A DNA stretch of 64,000 nucleotides from assembly GCA_025937785.1 (NCBI GenBank), contig JAICQQ010000010.1:1-64000 (forward strand). The letters run 5' to 3'. The stretch is from Polyangiaceae bacterium. GTDB lineage: Bacteria; Myxococcota_A; Polyangia; Polyangiales; Polyangiaceae. The notes beneath the pieces are model-generated. The model had not been told where the DNA came from. It made no database searches and saw only the letters and a program-made list of their open reading frames with translations. This document shows, in pieces, positions 26,385 through 35,219 of this stretch (position 1 is its first letter; each line of letters begins with the position of its first letter). The position numbers and the translations under genes were made by a program.

Positions 26385-27040
26385 AGTTCGCTGCCGGGTG
26401 GCTCGTGCTGTCCCTGGTGGGCTGCGCTCCGTCGTTGCCGCAAACGGAGGTGCCGGTCGGGGACGGCGCAAGCGCGCGCAGCAACGCCGGCTCGCACCGC
26501 TCCGTCCCGCCGTCCGCTCGCCACGAGCTTCCTGATCGCGACTGGCAGAACTTGGCGTCGCAACGTTTCGGGTTCCGCTTGCCGTTGCCCGACGCGGGAC
26601 GCTGGGACGAGGTTGCGGACGAACGCTGGCTCACGCTCGTGCATCGACCCACGCAGGCGACGCTGCGCTTGCGGACGTGGCGTGCGTCGCCCCGCGTGAC
26701 CAAGGAAGAATGCCGCGAGCAGGTGTACCTGTGGCGGAGCGAGCTGCGGCCCAGCAGCGAGCCCGTCGCCGAAGGTAGGCTCAGCGCGCCCGAGGGCTTC
26801 GATGTCGGGGTGCGCGTCGACTTGATCGCCGAGGGCTCGCAGGGGCGGCGCGCGCTGGCATTGGCGTTCGGTGCCACCGTGCGCCGGTGCTACGCAGCGT
26901 CCTTCGAAACCAGCCTCGCCGATGTGGACGAAGCCGAGATCGGAGCGCGCCTGCGCCTGATCACCGAGGGCGTCTTCGATCGGGTCGAAGTGCTCGGCGT
27001 CGAAGCCTTCGCCCAGCCCGAGCCCGAGCCACCGCCCTAG
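26366..27040 (+). CDS. Lipoprotein of unknown function
   Basis: A 224-aa protein with a signal peptide and lipobox SLVGC near residue 20. The mature part contains one compact domain of about 130 residues (FGFRLPLPDAGRWDEV, TLRLRTWRA, RCYAASFETSL) and a Pro/Glu-rich tail. I do not recognise the domain. It begins at a GTG at 26366 inside the ilvE 3' end, so it is transcribed with ilvE. It is convergent with the M16 peptidase gene. Confidence 0.6.
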   Translation: MAHRSLKFAAGWLVLSLVGCAPSLPQTEVPVGDGASARSNAGSHRSVPPSARHELPDRDWQNLASQRFGFRLPLPDAGRWDEVADERWLTLVHRPTQATLRLRTWRASPRVTKEECREQVYLWRSELRPSSEPVAEGRLSAPEGFDVGVRVDLIAEGSQGRRALALAFGATVRRCYAASFETSLADVDEAEIGARLRLITEGVFDRVEVLGVEAFAQPEPEPPP

Positions 27041-27104
27041 GCTCGGAGTTCTTGCCCTGCCGTGCGAGCCCGAGCTGGGGACCGGATGTGCGGGGAGCGC
27101 GTGG

Positions 27105-28406
27105 TTAGCGTACGCCGAGGGCCAGCGACTGGAGGGCGTCGAGGGCTTTGCCGCGTTGGAGGCCGACGGCGGCGACGCTGAGGCGCGTCGGTTGGAAGGC
27201 GATCTGGGCAGCTGCGAGCACGGCTTCACGGCTGACGTCGCAGAGCTCGCGGCAGCGATCGAGCGGGGACTGGTGGCTGCGCCGCAGCAGCGAGTGCGCG
27301 TAGAAATGAGCCACTGACTCCGGATCGTCGAGCATCGCGTCAAACTGCCACTGGCAGCGTCGTCGTGCTTGGTCGAGCTCCGCGTCGGTCGGTCCGCTGG
27401 CAGTCAGGGCCGCCGTCAGGTCAAGGATCTCTCGGAGCAGGAGCGGGGCGCGCTCGTGCGCCGTTTCTCCGTCCAACTCGATGACGCCTGCTGTATCGAA
27501 GGCCTGATAACCAGCGCCCGCATCGTAACACAGGCCGAGCTGATCACACAGACGGTGATACAGCCGGGTCGACAACCCGTCGTCGAGAATTCTGAGCAGC
27601 ATCTCCGTGGCGGCCTGGTGCACGCTCGCGCGTTCGTGGGCGCGATAACAGACCGAGAGTGCGGTTTGGCTGGCCTTGTGCCCGAGGAAATCGAAGCGCG
27701 GTTCGCGCTGAGCCTCTGGGACGGCGCTTTCGACCAGCGAACCCGCGGGTAGCGCCTCCAGTCGTCGCGAAGCGGAAGCCAGTACGCTCTCGACCGCGAC
27801 GGGGCCGCTCACGACGACCGCCAGGTTGCGACCGGTGTAGTGACGCGCGTGGTGTCGCTGAAGCGACGCCTGGTCCCAGGCATCGAGCGCCTGCAGCGTG
27901 CCGGCGATGGGGTAGCCGAGCGGATGATCGGCGAAGCACAGTTGCCGGCAGCGCGACGTGGCATCGATGTCGCGACCCTTCTCGTCGAGTCCCTCGAGGA
28001 TCTCTTCACGAACGATGTCGCGTTCCGTGTCCAGGTCGGTCAGCAGCGGTTCGCTGAGGACTTCGCAGAAGGTGCCGAGGGCTGCATCGAGGCTTTCGGG
28101 CGGCAGCGAGATGCTGAGCGTCCCGAACTCTTCCGAGGTGCTGGCCTCGAGCGTGCCCCCCAACGCTTCGAAGCGCGCGGCCAAGCGATGGGCGCTCGGG
28201 TACGCCGGCGTGCCTCGGAACAACATGTGCTCCAGGAAGTGACTGATGCCGTTCTGGGCGCTCGATTCGTAGACCGAGCCGACCCGGATTTCGGCGGTGA
28301 TCACGGCCCGGTGCAGCGCAGGCATGCTGACGGCTGCGAGCGCGAGACCGTTGTCGAGCTCACGGACCTGGGGTTCGAGCGCCCCGATCCCGCGCGGCTC
28401 CATCAT
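27105..28406 (-). CDS. M16 family zinc peptidase
   Basis: A 433-aa peptidase of the pitrilysin/processing-peptidase type. The inverted zinc motif HFLEH lies near residue 57 (ISHFLEHMLFRG), and the third zinc Glu is in the downstream EEILEGLDE. A second, non-catalytic half follows as usual in single-chain members of this length. No signal peptide is visible, so it is probably cytoplasmic. The ATG overlaps the stop of the PpiD-like gene (ATGA), so both are made together and may share a role in protein quality control. Confidence 0.9.
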   Translation of the reverse strand: MMEPRGIGALEPQVRELDNGLALAAVSMPALHRAVITAEIRVGSVYESSAQNGISHFLEHMLFRGTPAYPSAHRLAARFEALGGTLEASTSEEFGTLSISLPPESLDAALGTFCEVLSEPLLTDLDTERDIVREEILEGLDEKGRDIDATSRCRQLCFADHPLGYPIAGTLQALDAWDQASLQRHHARHYTGRNLAVVVSGPVAVESVLASASRRLEALPAGSLVESAVPEAQREPRFDFLGHKASQTALSVCYRAHERASVHQAATEMLLRILDDGLSTRLYHRLCDQLGLCYDAGAGYQAFDTAGVIELDGETAHERAPLLLREILDLTAALTASGPTDAELDQARRRCQWQFDAMLDDPESVAHFYAHSLLRRSHQSPLDRCRELCDVSREAVLAAAQIAFQPTRLSVAAVGLQRGKALDALQSLALGVR

Positions 28407-30118
28407 GATTCTTCGTCGTTCTCGGCTTCGCCTTCGGCTTGCTCTTGCGTGGAATCGACGAGAGCCTTGTCGAACGTCAGCTCATCGCCCGCCTGTTTCT
28501 TCAGGGCGTCCAGGTAGTTTTCGAGGAGCTCGGCACCTTTGACTTGGCTCAGCTGCCGGATAAGCTTGACCTTGTCTTTCTCGAACTCGGCACGTTTCGC
28601 CGGCTCCTTGCTCTTCAGCTGCATCACCGCGGCACCGTCGTAGGTACCGATGGGCTTTTCGTGCAGCTGCTCGGGCTTCAGGTTGAAGGCGATGCTGGCC
28701 ACGTCCCCCTGCGTCGCGTTCCTGATGGGGTTTTGCAGGATGTTGAAAGCCGCCGAGATCTCGACCTTGGGACGCTCGTCGTCGCCTTCACCAGGCAGCG
28801 CGTCTTTGCCCGCGAGCGGGCCGCGTTCGAGGTAGCTCTTCACCAGCTCGTCGGTGGCCGTCTTCAGCGAGTCGGTGGTCTTGGCCTTGGCGATCAGCTC
28901 CTTCGCGAACTGCTCGGCGAGCTCTCTGGCCTTCGCTTGCGTCGCCAGCTTGCGCGCGACGTACTGCCGCGCGGTGGTCTCGGCTTGGCTCGCCACGAGC
29001 GGCTCGTGATACTGCACCAGGTGATAGCCGCGCACGGTCTCGACCACCGGGCTCACGGCGCCGAGCTTCAGCTTGCTCATGGCTTGCAAGAGCTCCTGCG
29101 CGCCCGGCCCGTAGTGCTCGCCGAGGCAACCGACGGCCCCGCCGAGCGGCGCGGTGTCGGCGTCCGAGAGCTCGCGGGCGAGCTTCGCGAAGTCCTCGCC
29201 CGCCTTGAGTCGCCGTTCGGCTTCCTCGATTTCGGTGCGCTTCGCCGCCTTCTCGTCAGCGCTGGCGTCGGGAGCGAAACGCACGAAGATCTCGCTGACG
29301 ATAGGGCACGCGGCCTTGAAGTTGTCTTTCTCGCGAGCCAGCTCGCTGTCGACCGCGGCCTTGTTGTTCATGGCCCATTCGTCGACGTCGCTGTTCGAAA
29401 GGTTCAGCACGTAGCGCGCCATCCATTCACCCCGCGCGTCGACGGTGCGAATCACAGCCTCCGAACGTTCGCGTTCCCAGAGCAGGAAGGCCTCTTGCTC
29501 CGAGACGCGAGCGCGCGATCGCACCAGATCGCGCATGCGAGCGGCGACGTATTCTTCGTGCTGCATCTCTTTGAATTGCTTGGTGCCGCGGCCTGCATAG
29601 TTGCGTACGACTCGGCGATACAGGTCTGGGTTGAAGCTGCCGTTGTCTTTGACGGGCAAGATGCGTGTTCCCAGCGTACCGGGGGCGCACGCCGGGCCTT
29701 CGGGGATGCAGAGCCGCAATTGCGCAGCCAGCTGCGCTTCTTCCTGTGCCGGCAACGACAGACGCGCCCTGCCTTCCATCAACTGCGCGTCCAGGTCCTC
29801 TTCGCTGATGCTGATGCCGAGACGCTTGGCGTCCGCGTTGAGCAGCAGCCGTTCGGCGAAGCCGTTCAGGATCATACCTTTGACCTCGCGAGCACCGTCG
29901 CCGGTCAGCTCGAGCCCGCTGGCGCGCACAGCGAGGCCATAGCTGGCGTTGAATTCTTTGAGGTCGACGCAGGCGCCTTCGAACTTCACTGCGCAGCGCT
30001 CGGAGCCGCTGGCGCTGCCGAACTGCCCGCCCATGACGAACGCAGCAATGATGGCGAGCACGACCGCGCCCATGAAGATCTGGGTGACGACCCCACCCTG
30101 GCGAAAGAAATTCATCAT
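28403..30118 (-). CDS. PpiD-like peptidyl-prolyl isomerase/chaperone
   Basis: A 571-aa inner-membrane-anchored folding factor. One N-terminal membrane segment at about residues 13-30 is followed by a SurA-type chaperone region (EEDLDAQLMEGRARLSLP), and a parvulin domain around 290-375 (IVSEIFVRFAP, DFAKLARELSDADTAPLGGAVGCLGEH, VETVRGYHLVQYHE). A helical Lys/Glu-rich region follows. The layout matches PpiD: periplasmic, helping outer-membrane proteins leave the Sec channel. Coupled to the M16 peptidase gene. Confidence 0.85.
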   Translation of the reverse strand: MMNFFRQGGVVTQIFMGAVVLAIIAAFVMGGQFGSASGSERCAVKFEGACVDLKEFNASYGLAVRASGLELTGDGAREVKGMILNGFAERLLLNADAKRLGISISEEDLDAQLMEGRARLSLPAQEEAQLAAQLRLCIPEGPACAPGTLGTRILPVKDNGSFNPDLYRRVVRNYAGRGTKQFKEMQHEEYVAARMRDLVRSRARVSEQEAFLLWERERSEAVIRTVDARGEWMARYVLNLSNSDVDEWAMNNKAAVDSELAREKDNFKAACPIVSEIFVRFAPDASADEKAAKRTEIEEAERRLKAGEDFAKLARELSDADTAPLGGAVGCLGEHYGPGAQELLQAMSKLKLGAVSPVVETVRGYHLVQYHEPLVASQAETTARQYVARKLATQAKARELAEQFAKELIAKAKTTDSLKTATDELVKSYLERGPLAGKDALPGEGDDERPKVEISAAFNILQNPIRNATQGDVASIAFNLKPEQLHEKPIGTYDGAAVMQLKSKEPAKRAEFEKDKVKLIRQLSQVKGAELLENYLDALKKQAGDELTFDKALVDSTQEQAEGEAENDEES

Positions 30119-30234
30119 ATGACAGGTGCCCCGGCGGCCCGGGTGGGGCCGAATAGCACGCGAGCGCGGTCGGGTCTATCGAGTGTCGGCGCAAGCGGGG
30201 CCGTGTCACACCGCCCCGCAGAACGTGGAATTGC

Positions 30235-30678
30235 CTACTGGGAGCTTGGTCCGGGGACCGTCTTATCGATCCCCAGGGCAAACCGGAGCTCGTCCACGAG
30301 TTCGCCGGGGCCCGCGACGACTCGCTCGAGGCTGACTTCGTACCATGTGTCCAGTGTTTTGGTGCGGTCGCCGGGATCGAGGATGGGCACGGCCTGCGTC
30401 TGAACCTCGGCGTAACCGCGCGTGGTGAGGGCATCGCCGAGTGCCCGCGCGCGTCCGACGAGCTGCGCCGGGCTCTCGCCAGGAAAATCGTTGCCTTGCG
30501 CTCGCAGTACCACGCGCACTGCGAGCGGCTCCCCCGAGCAGGCAGCGACCCCGCTATCCATGATGAGGTTGTCTCGGACTCGCTCGGCGAGGACGACGCG
30601 GTCCTCAATCGTGCGGTAAACTTCGAAGCCTTCTCGAATCAGTGTCTTTTTCAGCTCGCGTGGGCTGGGATTCGGCAT
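30235..30678 (-). CDS. Hypothetical protein, 147 aa
   Basis: I do not recognise it. It starts with a basic segment (PRELKKTLIREGFEVYRTIEDRVVLAERVRDNLIMDS), is soluble with no signal peptide, and has two cysteines early and a Pro-rich end. It lies 116 bases upstream of the PpiD-like gene on the same strand. Codon use is like the neighbours, so it is likely a real gene. Confidence 0.55.
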   Translation of the reverse strand: MPNPSPRELKKTLIREGFEVYRTIEDRVVLAERVRDNLIMDSGVAACSGEPLAVRVVLRAQGNDFPGESPAQLVGRARALGDALTTRGYAEVQTQAVPILDPGDRTKTLDTWYEVSLERVVAGPGELVDELRFALGIDKTVPGPSSQ

Positions 30679-31019
30679 TTCGGTTCGCTTGCGACCTCAC
30701 CGGTGGTCTGGCTGGCTGGTGAGTATTCCCGTTGGGTATGGGCAACTTCTGACGTGAGCGCCGCCCCCGGAGCGTCCCAAGTCTTCCGAGAAACTTCGCA
30801 GACCCGTAGCCAAGCGTCAAGCATGCTCGAATCCCGGGTTTTTTTGCTCCGTGGTGCCGCATGACCCCGCAGCGCGTGGTTTCATGGACCTGGAGGGTGC
30901 GTCGATGCTTGCGCGGTTCCACCAGGTCCGTTGCCCGAGCGCTGGAGCAGCCCGAGGGCCGGTCGTGCACAGGCCTCTGCGAGGCGCCCATTCGACGTCA
31001 GCCGCGCTAGGGTTCGCCG
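30679..31019. other. Gene-free divergent region before dinG-like gene
   Basis: About 340 bases with no supported gene. A run of seven T follows CCCGGG (30833-30845), but the matching upstream arm ACCCG at 30802-30806 would leave a 28-base loop, so a terminator is doubtful. Short inverted segments GGAGC (30769-30773) and GCTCC (30846-30850) bracket that stretch; I could not fold it as a tRNA. Confidence 0.4.
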
Positions 31020-33029
31020 GTGCCGCCCGTCCGGTCTGCGTTCGAGCTCTTGGGACCTGAGGGTCCATTCGCCACCAAGTTTGGAGCCTACGAGCATCGA
31101 GCCAGTCAGCTCGAGATGGCAGCGGCCGTGGAGCGCACCCTTCGAGAAGAGCGGATCTTGCTGTGCGAAGCCGGAACCGGAACCGGCAAGACGCTGGCGT
31201 ATCTGGTGCCCGTGCTGCTCAGCAAGAAGCGGGTGGTGATCTCCACGGCCACCAAGGCGCTCCAGGAACAGATCGCCTACAAGGATCTACCGCTGATCGC
31301 GCGAACGCTCGAGATTGAACCGCGCGTTGCGGTGATGAAGGGGCTCACCAACTACGTGTGCCGGCGGCGCCTCGGTGAGTTCCGCACGAGCGAAGAAGCA
31401 GCGCGCCCGCGCTACGCCTCGGCGTTGCGAGTATTGAATCAGTGGGCGGCGGAGACAGAGACCGGTGAAACCGCGGAGCTGGCGGGGTTGAGTGAGGACG
31501 ATCCGATTTGGCCGCACGTGACGTCTTCGACCGATACGCGCATCGGCGCCGGGTGCGCGTACCACGACGAGTGTTTCGTGACCCGGATGCGGCGCGACGC
31601 CGAGTCGGCGCAGCTCCTCATCGTCAACCACCACCTGTTCTTCGCCGACCTAGCGCTGAGAGGACCGCACCCCGCCAGCGTGTTGCCGGACTACGATGCG
31701 GTGGTCTTCGACGAAGCGCACCAGATCGAGGACGTTGCTGGCTTGTTCTTCGGGTCTCGAGTTTCGAGGCTCAAGACCAGTCGGCTCGCGACCGAGCTCG
31801 CGCGGGTGATCGGCGCCGTGGTTCCCTCGTCCAACGTGCCCGAGCAGCTGCAGCGAGCGGCGGATCATTTTTGGGAGGTCGTGCTGCGCCAGCACCAAAG
31901 CAGCGGGCCTCGAGCGACGGTGGAACCTGATGCTTGGCGCGGACCAATGCAACAGGCTTACTTTGCGATCGACCTCGCGCTGGAGGGCGTGCTCGGCGTG
32001 CTCAAGAGCATCGATCCCACCGGCGACGCGTTGCCAGCGGCTCGGTTGCGCCCGGCAGTGCAAGAGCTGTTGGTACGACGCACCCAAACCTTGCGCGATC
32101 AGCTGGCGAGCGTGGTGGACGGCGGAGCCGGTATGGTCACTTGGTTGGAGCTCGCGCCCCCGGCGCTGAGCTCGACACCCGTCGATCTGGCCCCGGTGCT
32201 CAGCGATCGGGTGTTCGCCAGCATTCCCGCGGTCGTGCTCACGAGCGCCACGTTGACTACTGGCGACACGGCGCCGCGCATGCCCGCCGCCGACGCAGCG
32301 TCGAAGCCGACATCATTTCACTACTTCCGGCGCCGCTTCGGCGTGGGCGACGACTTGGGCGCGGAGGAGCTCGCCGTCGGCAGTCCCTTCGATTTCGAGC
32401 GGCAGGCCGTGCTCTACACACCGAACGATTTGCCGCCTGCGCGCTCAGCGGCGTTCTTGGAGCAGGCCGCCGATCGTGTGCGCGATCTGGTCGCGATCAC
32501 CGGCGGCGGTGCGTTCGTACTCACGACCTCGCACGCCTCGATGCAGCGGCTCTACCAGCTGTTGAAAACCCGGCTACCGCGTCAGACGGTCTTCGTCCAG
32601 GGCCAAGCTCCGAAGCAGGCTCTGGTTTCGGCGTTTCGCGCGTCGGGTGACGCCGTGCTCGTGGCGACGCAGAGTTTTTGGGAAGGCGTGGATGTCCCGG
32701 GGCGCGCGCTCAGGTTGGTCGTGCTCGAGAAGTTGCCGTTCGCCGTGCCCACCGATCCGGTCGTGCGCGCTCGCTCGCTAGCGATCGAACGGAACGGGGG
32801 CAACCCGTTCATGGATCTGTTCGTCCCGGGTGCGGCGATCGCGCTCAAGCAGGGGTTTGGCCGCCTGATCCGGACGCGGCGCGACTATGGCGTCGTGGCG
32901 TTGCTCGATGAGCGCGTGCACACCAAGGGCTACGCCAAGCGCCTGCTGCGCGCGCTGCCGCCAGTGCGCATCACCCACGCCTTGGCCGACGTCCAGTCCT
33001 TCTGGGATCAAGCCCGCGCGCTGGACTGA
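31020..33029 (+). CDS. dinG: DinG/YoaA-type ATP-dependent DNA helicase
   Basis: A 669-aa superfamily 2 helicase of the XPD-like group that unwinds DNA 5' to 3'. Walker A AGTGTGKTLAY is near residue 56, the DEAH box (VVFDEAHQIED) near 230, and the C-terminal VATQSFWEGVDVPG and GFGRLIRTRRDYG motifs are intact. The iron-sulfur region keeps NYVC, AGC and DEC but has Arg (TRIGAGC) where a fourth Cys usually lies five residues before the second. It starts at a GTG and is convergent with the response regulator gene. The symbol is by family. Confidence 0.85.
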   Translation: MPPVRSAFELLGPEGPFATKFGAYEHRASQLEMAAAVERTLREERILLCEAGTGTGKTLAYLVPVLLSKKRVVISTATKALQEQIAYKDLPLIARTLEIEPRVAVMKGLTNYVCRRRLGEFRTSEEAARPRYASALRVLNQWAAETETGETAELAGLSEDDPIWPHVTSSTDTRIGAGCAYHDECFVTRMRRDAESAQLLIVNHHLFFADLALRGPHPASVLPDYDAVVFDEAHQIEDVAGLFFGSRVSRLKTSRLATELARVIGAVVPSSNVPEQLQRAADHFWEVVLRQHQSSGPRATVEPDAWRGPMQQAYFAIDLALEGVLGVLKSIDPTGDALPAARLRPAVQELLVRRTQTLRDQLASVVDGGAGMVTWLELAPPALSSTPVDLAPVLSDRVFASIPAVVLTSATLTTGDTAPRMPAADAASKPTSFHYFRRRFGVGDDLGAEELAVGSPFDFERQAVLYTPNDLPPARSAAFLEQAADRVRDLVAITGGGAFVLTTSHASMQRLYQLLKTRLPRQTVFVQGQAPKQALVSAFRASGDAVLVATQSFWEGVDVPGRALRLVVLEKLPFAVPTDPVVRARSLAIERNGGNPFMDLFVPGAAIALKQGFGRLIRTRRDYGVVALLDERVHTKGYAKRLLRALPPVRITHALADVQSFWDQARALD

Positions 33030-33046
33030 GCAATCGGGCTTTCACC

Positions 33047-33085
33047 ACGCCGCGCGGGCTCGTAGAACCGAGCCACGCGCGGCGT
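33047..33085. terminator. Convergent hairpin between dinG-like and response regulator genes
   Basis: A stem of about 15 pairs with one small bulge (arms ACGCCGCGCG and GCTCG against CGAGC and CGCGCGGCGT) encloses a 6-base loop TAGAAC. There is no T run on either side, so it may act in both directions through its strength. It sits in the only space between two convergent genes. Confidence 0.55.
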
Positions 33086-33099
33086 CGGGTGTCAGCGAC

Positions 33100-34953
33100 T
33101 CAGGCCTTCCGCGGCGCCTTCTTGCCGGGCTTGGGCTTCGCCTTCGCCGGCCCCTTCTTTGCGGGCGCTTTTGCCTTGGCAGGCGCCTTTGCCTTGGCAG
33201 GCGCTTTTGCCTTGGCAGGCGCCTTTGCCTTGGCAGGCGCCTTTGCCTTTGCGGGCGCCTTTGCCTTGGCAGGCGCCTTTGCCTTGGCAGGCGCCTTTGC
33301 CTTTGCGGGCGCCTTTGCCTTTGCGGGCGCCTTTGCCTTTGCGGGCGCCTTTGCTTTGGCAGGAGCCTTCGCTTTGGCAGGAGCCTTCGCTTTGGCAGGA
33401 GCCTTCGCCTTCGCCTTCGCCTTGGCCGCGGCAGGTGCTTTCGCTTCGGCGGGAGCCTTCGCCTTCGCCGGGGCCTTCTTGGCCGGTGCCCCTGGCTTGG
33501 CGTTCTTCACGGGAGCCTTGGCCGGTGCCTTCTTGGGGGGAGCCGGGGGAGCCGCTTTGGCGGGCGCCTTCTTGGCGGCCTTCTTGCCTTTCGCGGGGGC
33601 TGCGGCGACACGTGCCGCTGTGGCGTCGCCAGCCATTGGGGGCTCTGGCTTCTTGGCGGGCGCCTTCTTGGCGGCAGCCTTCTTAGCCGCCTTCTTTTCA
33701 GCTGCGGCCTTTTTCTTCTCGGCAGCTTTTGCCTTGGCGGCTTCCTGCTTGGCTTTCTTGGCCGCCTTCTTCTCGGCGTCGGCGGCCTTCTTCTTTTCGG
33801 CCGCAGCCTTCTTCTTCTCGGCGTCGGCCTTCTTCTTTTCGGCCGCCTTCAGAGCAGCAGCCTTTTTCTTCTCGGCGTCGGCCTTTTTCTTTTCGGCCGC
33901 CTTCAGAGCAGCAGCCTTTTTCTTCTCGGCGTCGGCCTTTTTCTTTTCGGCCGCCTTCAGAGCAGCAGCCTTTTTCTTCTCGGCGTCGGCCTTTTTCTTT
34001 TCGGCCGCCTTGGCTTTCGCCGCTTCTTGCTTGGCCTTCTCCGCAGCTTTGGCTTCGGCCTTCTTCGCCGCCTCTGCTGCTTTCTTGGCACTCTCGTCTG
34101 CCTTCGCCGGCTTGGGCGCCTTCTCGGCTACCGGCTTTTTGGCCGCCTTGGCCGGCGGTAGCTTGTAGTTGCCATCATCGTCATCGTCGTCGTCGGCATC
34201 ATCGTCGTCGTCGCCATCGTCGTCGTCGTCGCCATCATCGTCGTCGTCGCCATCATCGTCGTCGTCCGCGTCTTCCTCCAGATCGGCGGAGTCGTCCTGG
34301 TAACCGCCGGGCCCGCCGTCGTCGTCATCGTCCGCATCGTCGTCGTCCGCGTCGTCGTCATCGTCCGCATCGTCGTCGTCGTTCTCGTCCTCATCGTCGG
34401 AGGGGGCCGCGGAGCGGGACGCATGGGTATCGGAGCTGGGTGCTTCCTCGTCGCTCCAATCGTCGTCGTCATCGTCGTCATCGTCATCGTCGTCATCGTC
34501 GTCCGACAACGACGAAATCACCGCGTCGTCGTCCGCGGCAGAGTCAGCGCCCAGGTTCAACGCGGTGCTTGCGCGCTTGCTGAGGGCCGTCTTGATACTG
34601 GTGTCGAGATCCGCGAACTCGAAGGGTTTGTCGACGTGCGCATCCGCACCGTACAACGGCGACGTCATCTCGTTGAGGTTCTCGCCGATGCCAGTCAGCA
34701 TCACGACTGCCGTGTGGGCTAGTGATACGGTCTCGCGGATCTTCCGGCACACTTCCCACCCGCTCATTCCGGGCATCATGACGTCGAGCACCACCACGTC
34801 TGGCAGGTGATCGCAGGCGAGCTCCCAGGCCTGGTCTCCGTCCGAGGCTTCCAAGACTTGGTAGCCTTTCGTTCTCAGGTGTCCGGCAACTAAAGCAAGT
34901 GTACTAGGTTCATCATCCGCTACTAAAACAGTCGTCTTCTCGGGTTCCGCCAT
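33100..34953 (-). CDS. Response regulator with poly-Asp region and histone H1-like Lys/Ala/Pro tail
   Basis: A 617-aa protein. Residues 1-125 are a complete receiver domain: acidic pair D13-D14, phosphoacceptor D57 (VVVLDVMMPG), T87 and K109 (HVDKPF). Residues about 148-265 are dominated by Asp runs (first run about 15 long). Residues about 270-617 are Lys/Ala/Pro-rich with almost no other residues, as in histone H1 tails and bacterial H1-like proteins. The tail has 14 tandem AKAKAP units and a block of AAEKKKADAEKKKAAALK units. No DNA-binding or enzyme domain is present. I infer a phosphorylation-dependent nucleic-acid- or chromatin-binding protein in which the acidic block could mask the basic tail. 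The ATG at 34953 gives the full receiver. Confidence 0.85.
   Translation of the reverse strand: MAEPEKTTVLVADDEPSTLALVAGHLRTKGYQVLEASDGDQAWELACDHLPDVVVLDVMMPGMSGWEVCRKIRETVSLAHTAVVMLTGIGENLNEMTSPLYGADAHVDKPFEFADLDTSIKTALSKRASTALNLGADSAADDDAVISSLSDDDDDDDDDDDDDDDWSDEEAPSSDTHASRSAAPSDDEDENDDDDADDDDDADDDDADDDDDGGPGGYQDDSADLEEDADDDDDGDDDDDGDDDDDGDDDDDADDDDDDDGNYKLPPAKAAKKPVAEKAPKPAKADESAKKAAEAAKKAEAKAAEKAKQEAAKAKAAEKKKADAEKKKAAALKAAEKKKADAEKKKAAALKAAEKKKADAEKKKAAALKAAEKKKADAEKKKAAAEKKKAADAEKKAAKKAKQEAAKAKAAEKKKAAAEKKAAKKAAAKKAPAKKPEPPMAGDATAARVAAAPAKGKKAAKKAPAKAAPPAPPKKAPAKAPVKNAKPGAPAKKAPAKAKAPAEAKAPAAAKAKAKAKAPAKAKAPAKAKAPAKAKAPAKAKAPAKAKAPAKAKAPAKAKAPAKAKAPAKAKAPAKAKAPAKAKAPAKAKAPAKAKAPAKKGPAKAKPKPGKKAPRKA
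33163..33414 (-). repeat. Fourteen tandem 18-bp units in the histone-like tail
   Basis: Contiguous 18-base units encoding AKAKAP on the minus strand begin every 18 bases from 33163 to 33397. Units differ by a few synonymous bases (aggcgcc, gggcgcc and aggagcc variants), so they have expanded and then diverged while keeping the amino-acid pattern. Confidence 0.9.
33845..34006 (-). repeat. Three identical 54-bp units in the Lys/Glu/Ala block
   Basis: Three exact copies start at 33845, 33899 and 33953; a diverged fourth precedes them (about 33791-33844). Each encodes an 18-residue unit of AAEKKKADAEKKKAAALK type. Exact identity points to recent duplication or gene conversion. Confidence 0.9.
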
Positions 34954-35165
34954 GATGCCTCCGCGTGGCCAGCACAGATATCATGAGTCCAGCATGGCTG
35001 CTGCGGTCAAGCGTGCGTCCCGGTTCTCTTTGGATCCGGCCAACGAATCCACCCCACTTCACGTCCAAGCTGCAGGTGAAAAATGCGGCAGTTGTGTCCT
35101 AGCTTCCCCGGGTTTTGTCGGCATTTTCGGCTTTTGTCGCCCGAGGGGGAAAGCTCCCGGAACTT

Positions 35166-35193
35166 TTGCGCGTTACAAACGTCAACGCACAAT
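35166..35193 (+). promoter_or_regulatory. Candidate promoter of the DUF4175-MoxR operon
   Basis: TTGCGC and CACAAT are spaced by 16 bases and lie 27 bases before the GTG start at 35220; AAGGAGA at 35204-35210 supplies the ribosome site. Each hexamer matches four of six consensus bases. Confidence 0.3.
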
Positions 35194-35219
35194 AGGGGTA
35201 TGCAAGGAGATCCTGGGTC

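Noticed and set aside
28439-30403. A 654-codon plus-strand frame
   Set aside because: It lies antisense to the PpiD-like gene, whose domains are clear.
30769-30850. tRNA-like segment with complementary GGAGC and GCTCC ends
   Set aside because: No T-arm or anticodon arm can be paired, and the seven T near the 3' end disrupt any acceptor stem.
33163-33414. Tandem repeats that could be mistaken for a CRISPR array
   Set aside because: Units are contiguous 18-mers with no spacers and are in frame within a gene.
33089-34168. Ala/Phe/Gly-rich plus-strand frame of 359 codons
   Set aside because: It mirrors the Lys/Ala/Pro tail of the response regulator; the minus frame has a real receiver domain.
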